A stretch of 64,000 nt of DNA, from positions 8,725,461 to 8,789,460 of the forward strand of contig NZ_CP114039.1 in NCBI RefSeq assembly GCF_026965535.1. The letters run 5' to 3'. Below the pieces are notes generated by a model. The model had not been told where the DNA came from and searched no databases. It worked only from the letters and a program-made list of their open reading frames with translations. Shown here piece after piece: positions 26,201 to 35,200 of this stretch. This stretch comes from Corallococcus sp. NCRR (GTDB lineage: Bacteria > Myxococcota > Myxococcia > Myxococcales > Myxococcaceae). A program made the translations under genes and the position numbers. Numbering within the stretch: the stretch's first letter is position 1; every line of letters begins with the position of its first letter.

Positions 26201-29200
26201 GCTCCACGCTCACCGGCGCGCTGCTGCCCGCCATCAGGAACTGGGTGCGGGCGCCGAGCAGCAGGGGCTGCCCCGGGTCCACCAGCGAGAAGGTCAACAG
26301 GCCGGCGTCACCGGCCGCCACCAGCGCCAGGTCCCCCACGAGCGCGATGGACCGCGCGGTGCCAGGGAACGGCACGACTCCCCGGGCCTCGGGCCCGGCG
26401 CGATTCGAGATGTCGAAGGCCAGGAGCGACGGGCCGCCCTCGCCCACCATGTCCACGTACGGCAGCGACTGCGCATTGGCGACCACGTAGGCGTGGTGGC
26501 CCCGCACCGCCAGCGCCGCGGGCTCATACGGCGGAGGGATGTTGATGCCGCCCACGACCCCGGCCTGCGCCAGGGACACGTCCACCGCGCCCAGGCCGCC
26601 CACCGTGCTCGTGTCGAACACCTCCGTGGGGGTCAGGCCCTGCGTGTTCACCAGGGCCGAGGACAGCACCCACGCCGTCCCGTCATTCAGCGCGACCGCG
26701 AGTGGAACGCCCTTCGGCAGCCGGTAGTTGGGCCGGGTGCTCCCGTCCGTCTGGGGATCATGACGCCCGATGCGCGTCGACACGGCCAGCCGGCTGTAGA
26801 GGAAGGCTCCCGCGGCGAAGGCCTGCTTGGTGTCCGGATTCGTCACCACCACGTCCGCCGGACCGAAGGCACCGGGGGGCGTCACCGCCTCCAGCCGCCC
26901 GGGTGCCAGCACGCGTACGGCCGTCGCCTCGACGCCGTTGAACGACACCTTCGCGCCGCGCTGGAAGCCCGCGCCGGACACCTCCACGTGCGTGCCGCCC
27001 GCCAGCGGCCCCGACGCGGGGGCCACGAAGGAGACCTGCAACAGGGGCAGGTACAGGAAGCCGCCGACGAGCGACCCCTCGCCGCCGTCCGGGTTCACCA
27101 CCGTGACCAGCGCCGGGCCCTCGTCCCGCGCGGGCGTGGTCACGGTGAGGCTCGCGCCCCCCTCCGCCACCTCCACGGCCTGCCCTTCCGCTCCGGCGAA
27201 GTACACCTTCGCGCCCGGGACGAAGTGCGCTCCCGTCAGCGTCACCCGCGAGCCGCCCCCGAGCGGCCCCGCCGCGGGCTCCACCTTCGACACCACGGGC
27301 GCATCCTGGGTCGTGGCACGCGTCCGGAACCCGGAGACGAAGGGCTGCGCGAGCGCCTTGCCCGCCACGTCATGCAGCGCGGACGTCACGACGACGTAGT
27401 ACGGCGTGGACACCTTCAGGGGTTCGGTGGGCGTGAGCGTCACCGACCGGCCGGACGCCGCCAGCGTCACGGCCAGCCGGCGGCCCAGCGTGGGGTCCGC
27501 TTCACGCAGCATCACCGTGTCCACGGTGACTTCATCCGACCCGGGCGGCGCGGAGAACTCCAGCGCGACCGGGGCGTTCACGGCCACGCCCTGGGTGCCG
27601 TCCAGTGGCGTGACACCCGTGACGACGAAGCGGGGCAGCGTGTAGATGGCGCCGCCGGCGTTACCGAACTGCGCCACCGGCGTGCCGGACGTCAGCGCCA
27701 GTCCGCCCGCGCTCGGCAGGTTCGCCCGGACGAAGGGCGTGACAGTGCCGTTCGTGCCCAGAACGGAGGCGGTCAGCAGGCCCTTCTCGGGCGTGATGCC
27801 CTTCACCAGCGAGGCGGCGACCACCGCGAGGTTGCCCTCCACCACCACGTCCGAAAGGCCAGTGGCCAGGAGGTCCTGGCGCGCCGAACGGTGCGGGACG
27901 AGCGCCTGGAGGAGCGGCTCCGCCGGATTCGACACGTCCACCACCGCGAGCGTGGCGGCGGAGTCACGGCACGCCACGTAGGCCCGGCCTCCCTGGGCCA
28001 CCACCCGCACGGCCTCGCCCGGCAGCGCCACGAAGCCGCGCTGCACCAGCGCCGGACTGCGCAAATCCAGCACGCGCAGGCCGCCCGTCCCCGCCGCCAC
28101 CAGCAGCAGGTCTCCGCTCACGGCGACGTCGTACGCCGTTCCCACCACGGTGCGCGTGTTCAACCGCACCGGGGTCATGGGGTCGCCCATGTCCACCACC
28201 GCCACGCCCGCCGCGCCGTTGGCCACGAAGGCCAGGTGGCCCGCGACGGCGGCGCCGTGAATGGCGTCCCCCGGCAGGTCCACCGTCCCCATCCTCGCGG
28301 GCAGGTTCGAGTTCGCCAGGTTGACGACCGTCAACTGCGGCGGGAACGCGGTCAGGCCGCCGCCCGGCGCGTAGGCGCCCGTCGCGATGACGGCGGTGTC
28401 GCCGATGAAGGCCGCGGCCCGCGCGGGACCGTCCAGCTCCACGCTCCCCAGCGACGTGGTGGTGCCCTGGTCGACGCGCGTGAGCGCCGCCTGGTGGACC
28501 GGCTGCCCGCCGCTCTTGCCCACGAGCACGAGGTGGTCCGGCCCTCCGCGCAGCAGCGTCTGGGTGATGTTGCCCGGGAACGGGATGAAGCGGCCCGACG
28601 GCGCCATGCCCAGCTCCACGGTCTCCAGCGCGGACACGCCCTTGTTGTCGGACGAGTCCCACGCGACGGCGTGGAAGGTCGCCGTTTCACCCGCGAAGCC
28701 CATGGGGGGCGTCCACGTGCCGCTGTACAGCGGCCGGTTGGCCGGCCCCGTCTGCGGCGTCGTGTCGGAGGCGATGACGCCACCGTCCAGCATGAAGTCG
28801 ACGCGCGCCACCGGGGGGGCGTTGTCCACGGCCGCCGCGGACAGCGTCATCGGCTCGCCTTCCGTCACCACGTCGAGGGCGGGCGGATCCACCAACTCCA
28901 CCTCGGGGGGCACGGTGTCGCGCACGGTGCCCACCCGGACCGGCGCGGACGTCGTCTCCTGGCCCGCCGAGTCCACGGCCACCGCCGTGAGCGTCAGGAA
29001 GCGGTTGCCGCTGCCCACGTCCGGCTGGAAGGTCGCGGAGAACACCGTGGGCTTGCCGGCGTAGCCCGCCGGAGCGTTCGACGTGGCCACCTTGAGGCCG
29101 TCCACGAAGAAGTACACCGCGCTGACGCGAGCCTCCTCGTCGCGCGCATCGACGTCGATGCGCAGGGCCGTGCCCTCGAAGATGGCGGTATCGGCGAGCG

Positions 29201-32200
29201 GTTGGACGATGGCCACCGTGGGCTTCGCGTCGGGCTGCACCACCGCGGAGACGGTCTGGCTCTCTTTCTGCTGTCCCGCCACGTCCACCGCCCGGGCGCG
29301 GAACACCACCGTCTGGCCCACTTCGTCCGCCTGCGGCGTGTAGACGATCTCATAGGGCAGCTGATCGCGCCGGCCGACCTCCATCTCGTTCCCACCCGCG
29401 CGCGAGGCGTAGAAGCGCACGCTGGCGATGGCGACGTCGTCCGACGCGGTCGCGCCCAACGGCGTCGGCCGGCCCACCACCAGCCGGCCCACCGGTGCCA
29501 TCGCGACCTCGGGCAGGGCGTCCTGCTTCACGCCCACCGTCACCAGCGCGGGCGTGGAGAGCCCCGACGTGTCGGTGGCGATGGCCTCGATTTTGAGGTT
29601 CTTCCCCGCCAGCTCCGCCGGAACCCGGTAGGTGAAGGCGTAGGGCGCGGCGGGCATGGTAGCGTACAGCGCGCCGTTGAGCTTGAAGTCCACGCGCACC
29701 ACGGCCACGTTGTCGTCCGCGGTGGCCTCCACGCGCAGCAACTGCCCGGCGGTGATCTCCGAGTTGTCCGCCGGCGTGAGGAAGCTCAGGGTCGGAGGCG
29801 TCGTGTCCGCCACCACCTGCACCGTCACCACCGGCGCCAGGGCCTGCTTCTGCGCGGTGTCACGCGCGCTGGCGCGCAGGGTGAGCGTGCGTCCCGCGGA
29901 GCCAGGCGGCAGCGGGACGCGGAAACGGTGGGGCGCGCTGGTGCTGACGAAGCGCAGCGTCCCGCCCAGCCCCCCTTCCACGGTGGCCTCCACGGACTGC
30001 ACGCCCACGTCGTCCTGCGCGGCCACCAGGAAGGCGAAGTCCCGCCCCTCCGTGACCTGCGTGGCGTTCTGGGGCTCTGCGATGGCCACCGTGGGCGGCG
30101 CGTCCTGCTTCACCGACACCAGGACGGCCTGGCTTCGCACCTCGTGGTTGAAGGAGTCCCGGGCCACCGCCTGCAGCTTCACCGTCGTGGCACCCGTGGG
30201 CACCGGGACGCTGAACACATAGGGCGGCGCGCGCAGCGTCAGCCCCTGGAGCGAGTCGTTGACGGACAGCCACACGCTCGTGACGGCCACGTCGTCCTCG
30301 GCGGACACCGTCACCGTGACCGGCGTTCCTTCGACCACGGACGTGCCGTCACTTGGGGACAACAACGACACCGCGGGAGGCTGGTCGCGCACGATGTCCA
30401 CCAACTGCAGCGCGTCCTCGCTGGTGTTGCCCGCGGAGTCCCGCACGCGCACCACGACGAAGTACGGCGCCGAGTCCCCGGCGCCCAGCTCGCTCAGCCG
30501 CGGCGCGGTGAACTCCGCGCGCACCACCGGGCTGGAGAGGCCGTAGCCCTCCTGGATGACTGCGCTCTCCGGGGTGAAGCCGCCCGCGCGGCGCACGGTC
30601 TGGAGGGCGTTGAGGTTCGGCCCCACCAGGATCTCCACCTCCTGGACGAAGACGTTGTCCATGCCCAGCGCCTCGATGACGACGGGGCTGCCCTCCACCA
30701 GGTCCTGGCCGAGCGACGGGCGCAGGACGATGGCCTCGGGCGGCGTTTCGTCCTGCACCACGACCACGCTGTGCTCGACCCCGGTGGTGTGGTTCTCCAG
30801 GTCCCGCGCCACCGCGCGGATGACCAACCGTGTCGGGTTCAGCGGGTCCCGCTTCACGAAGCCCGGCGGCAGCCACACGCGGCCCTGGAACTCCTTGAGC
30901 CGGGAGACGTCGTTGAAGGGCGCGGCCAGGGTCGCCGCCGCGCCCCGCAGCGTGGGGTCGTACGCCAGGGGCAGGCTGCCGGGGGAGCCATCCGCCGGCT
31001 CCGCCTGGATGATGCGCGCCTGCGCGCGCGACACCGTCAACGCGGACTTGCCGTTGATGAAGAACTCCACGCTGCCCACGCCCGTGTCGTCACCCGCCAC
31101 CGCGGAGAGCACCAGCGACACGCTGCCCTCGGTGAGCGTCATGCCGGGCGTCGGCGTCGCGATGGCGATGGCCGGCGCGCGCGGCGCCTGCGCCTCCACC
31201 AGGACGCGCGCCTGCTGCTGGAAGCCCTTCGAATCCGTGACGAACACCCGCAGCAGGCCGGGCCCACCGCCCGCCTTGCGCCGCGGCGTGAAGGACACGG
31301 TGTGGGTCGCGCTCTTCGTGCCCGCGGAGGGGACGTTCTTCAGCAACTCCACGTCGTCGTACCAGGCCTCCACCTTCGCCAGGCCCACGTCGTCCGCGGC
31401 CACGACCTGCACCTTGTGCGGCACGTCCTCCAGCACGCGCACGTAGCCGCTGCGCAGCTCCGTTTCGGAGATGCGGCTGCCCCCTTCGGGCGACCCGTTG
31501 GGCAGCGTGTATTCCATCTGGGACAGGGCCACCGTCGGCGGCGCGTCCTGACGGATCTCCAGATAGACCGTGGGCGAAACAGAGGCATTGCCGGAGCGGT
31601 CCTCCGCCAGCGCCACCAACTGGAGCGGCGCTCCGGTGGTGGGGGCCGGGATGCTCAGGGGGAAGGACACGGAGCCCAGGCGGACGCCCTCGCGCACGCC
31701 GCGGCTGACGCCGTCCACCAGCAGCTCCACGCGCCGCACGTCCACGTTGTCGGAGGCTTCGATCTGGACGGCGAACGACTCCTTCTCCACGCGGGACGTC
31801 CCGCTGACCGGCTGCACGATGCGCACCGACGGCCCCACGGTGTCCGGCGCGGCCTGGAGCGCGCGGCCCTGGACCGTCAGCGCTCCCGCCAGGTCCTTCA
31901 CCGCCACGGTGAGCCGCACCGGATCCGGGCTCCAGCCCTCCGGCAGCCGGTACTTCGTCTGCGCGCTGGAGACCCTGCCGGGCGTCACCGCCATGCTCCA
32001 GGGCTGCACGGTCAGCCGCTCACCCGAAGCCACGGCGCGGACCTGGGCGGAAGCGCCCTCGTAGCGCACGCCCACCTCCGTGACGGCCGGCATCGCGCCC
32101 CCGGACTGGGTGGGACGCAGCGACACCTGGACCTCCTCCATGTCCAGCGCCGCGGGGAACATCAGGTCGACGCAGAAGGGACCGTCCTGCACGCCTCCGC

Positions 32201-35200
32201 AACGCGACGCGGAGGCCAGCTCCACCTGCCGGCGTCCGCCCGGGTTCGCGGTCAGGAAGGACTGGAGCTGGGCATCGTTCTCCATGCCCGGCGTCACGGC
32301 GAAGCGGTAGCGCACCTCGGCGCGCAGGCCCTCCACCGCCGCGGGGCCCACCGACAGCACCAGCCGGCGCGGCGCCGAGCCCAGCAGACCGGTCGTGGGC
32401 GCGTCGACGTCCAAGCCCGTCGCGCCGGCCTGGAGCGCGAAGCGCTGGGCCGAGCCGAACTCCAGCGCCACGCTGGCCCCCCGCGCGGTTCCGCTCGCGT
32501 TGGGCGTGGGCAGCACGAAGTGGCCGTTGCCCAGGAAGCCCACGAGCGCGCGCGTCGAGCCCACCAGCCACCCGGCGGCGATGCCCGTGTCCTCCTCCAC
32601 CTCCACCTGGACGGTCTGCGCGGCCTCTTCCAGGAGCGAAGCGTTCGCGGCCGGCTGCGACCAGCGCACCACCGGGGCCACGTCCGCCACCAGCTCGCAT
32701 GAGAGCGAGGCATGGGTGGTCCGCCCCGCCGCGTCGGTCACCTGGGCCGTGAAGGTATAGGTCCGGGGGCCGAAGGTGCCCAGCGCGGGGAGCGTCCACG
32801 GCCACGTGCGCGTCAGGGTCGCCACGGGTTCGAAGGGCGCGACGGTCAGGGCCGTGCCATCCGCCTTGACGGCGAGCGACGCCAGCTTGCCGTCGTCATG
32901 CGCCTGGGCCTTCAGCGTGACCGAGGAGCCCGCCACGCACGTCCTGCTGTCGGAGGGAATCCCCTCCAGCGACAGGGCCAGGACGGGCGCTTCCGTGTCC
33001 TGCGCCTCCACGATGTGGAAGGCCAGCGGCGTGGTGGACGTGCTGTTCCCGGCGGGATCCACCGCCCGGGTCACCAGGGTGTAACGCGTCCCCGCGGGGA
33101 GGTTCTTCAGGCTGAGCGTGCCCTCGAAGCTAGCCAGGTACCGCCGGCTGACGAGGATCTCTCCGGGCGCGAGCGGGTTGGGCGTGCGCGTCTCCTCATA
33201 GCGCCCGTCCTTGGACGCGAGCACGCTGCCACCGCCAACACCCGCGACCACGACGCCGTCGCGGCGCACCTCCACGTCCACCCGTGCGACGCGCACGTCG
33301 TCGCCCGCCTCCACGCGCAGGCCCAGGGCCCCATCGCGCTTCACGGTGAGGGTGTTCCCCTGCGGCGAAAGCGGGGCCACGAGCACCGCGGAGGGCGCCT
33401 CGGTGTCCGCGCGCACGTCCAGGTACACCTCGGCCTTGCCCGTCTGGCCCCCCGTGTCGCTCGCCTCGAAGCCCACGGATGGCTGCGCGCCCTTGCTGAC
33501 GATGGGCGCCTGGACCACGAGGGTCTGCTGCCCGGAGAGGACGAGCGGCGGACCCGACAACGGCAGCGGGCCCTGCCGAACGCCGCCCGACAGGCCCACG
33601 AATCCGACGACGCCGTCGTCGTCACCCACGGTGGCCACCAGCCGGACGTCCTCGCCTTCCTTGTAGGGCGTGCCGGCGGCGGGGGCGACGAGGGCGACGA
33701 CGGGCGCCTGGTCCTTCACCACCGCGACCTGGACTTCACGCACGGTGGTGAGGTTCGAGGAGTCTTTGGCCTCGGCCTTCAGCGTGAGCGTCTGGCCTTC
33801 CAGGTTGGCCGCCACCGGCACCGTCCAGCGGTACACCTGGTAGAGCGCCTCCGCGCTGCCCGGGGGGTTCGGGAGACAGGTGCCCTGCGCGCACAGCTTC
33901 ACCTCCTTCACCTCCACGTCGTCCAGGGCGGCGACCACCACCTCGAGCGTCCGGCCCGCGAACACCGGAGCGCCCGGCGCGGGCGAGCGGAAGGTGAGCA
34001 TGGGCGGCTGGCTGTCCTCGACGATGTCCAGCTCCCATTGGGCATCCGTGTCCTGGGTGCCGTCCGACGCCCGCGCCACCAGCGTCGCCTTGCGCGCGGG
34101 CCCCTCCGCCTTGAAGGAGAAGTGGTACGGGGGCACCGTGGCGCTGCCCTGGCTCTGCCCGTCCAGCAGCAGCGTCACGGACCTCACGCCCACGTCGTCG
34201 CTGGCCACCACCGACACATCCACCGTCGTCCCCACGGTGGCCTTCGTCGGCGTGAGCGCCGGGAACGACACCTTCGGCGCTACGTCTGTCTTGACATCGA
34301 CCAGCACCGTGGGCGCGGCGCCCAGGTTGCCGGACGCGTCCCAGGCCCGCGCGCTCAGCACGTGTTGGCTGCCCGCCGCACCCAGCGCGGTCTTCGGCAC
34401 CACGAAGTGGGTGACGAAGGAGCCCCGCACGCCGCCGTTCTCGCCCGGAGACTCGTCCAGGAGGACGCTGTTGCCATCCAGGAGGATCTCCGCCTTGACC
34501 ACGTCCACGTCGTCCAGGCCCGCCACGGAGACCAGCAGGTCCTGGTGCTCCGTCACCGTCGCGGGGACCTTGGGCACCACGAAGGACACCGAGGGCGGCG
34601 TGGCGTCCGGAACGACGAACACCTCGCTCTGCTTCAGCGTGGTGAGCCCCGTGACATCGCGCGCCTCGGCGGAGAACTTCAGGAGCGTGGACTGCGTCAC
34701 GCCCGGCAGCGTGTACGCCAGGGCATAGGGCGCCTTCGTCGACAGACCCACCGCCACACCGTTCACGAACCAGCGCACCTCGACCTTGTCCGGCTGCTCG
34801 TCCTCGACCGAAGCCGTCAGCGTCACGGTGCTGCCCCCGACCTGGGTGGACTGGAAGGCGGGCGTGAGGATGACGAGGTTCTTGGGAGGCGCGTCCGCGA
34901 CGACGGAGGCGGTGAACGCGTAGCGCGAGGGCTGGCCGGCACTGTCGATGGCCACGACCTCCACCTGCCGCGAGCGGCCCAGGTCACCCGCCGCCGGCGT
35001 CCAGGACAGGTCGAAGAAGTCACTGCCCGAGGACGTGCCACCGCCCCCGGCCCTGGTCAGCCGCGTCGACGCCACGGTCGTCCCGGCCACGCGCAGCGAC
35101 ACCTGGGTGCCGAAGGCCATGCCGTCGTCGCCCACGGTGCCGGAGACGTGGAAGGGCACGCCCACCACCGCGTTGGCGGTGGTGCCGCGAGGCTGCTTCA

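Noticed and set aside
26493-32702. Very long plus-strand open frame antisense to the giant gene (about 2,069 codons), and similar ones at 13719-17861, 32712-37766 and 21777-25025
   Set aside because: Composition is Arg/His/Pro-rich shadow sequence with no domains; long antisense frames are expected in GC-rich DNA opposite real genes.
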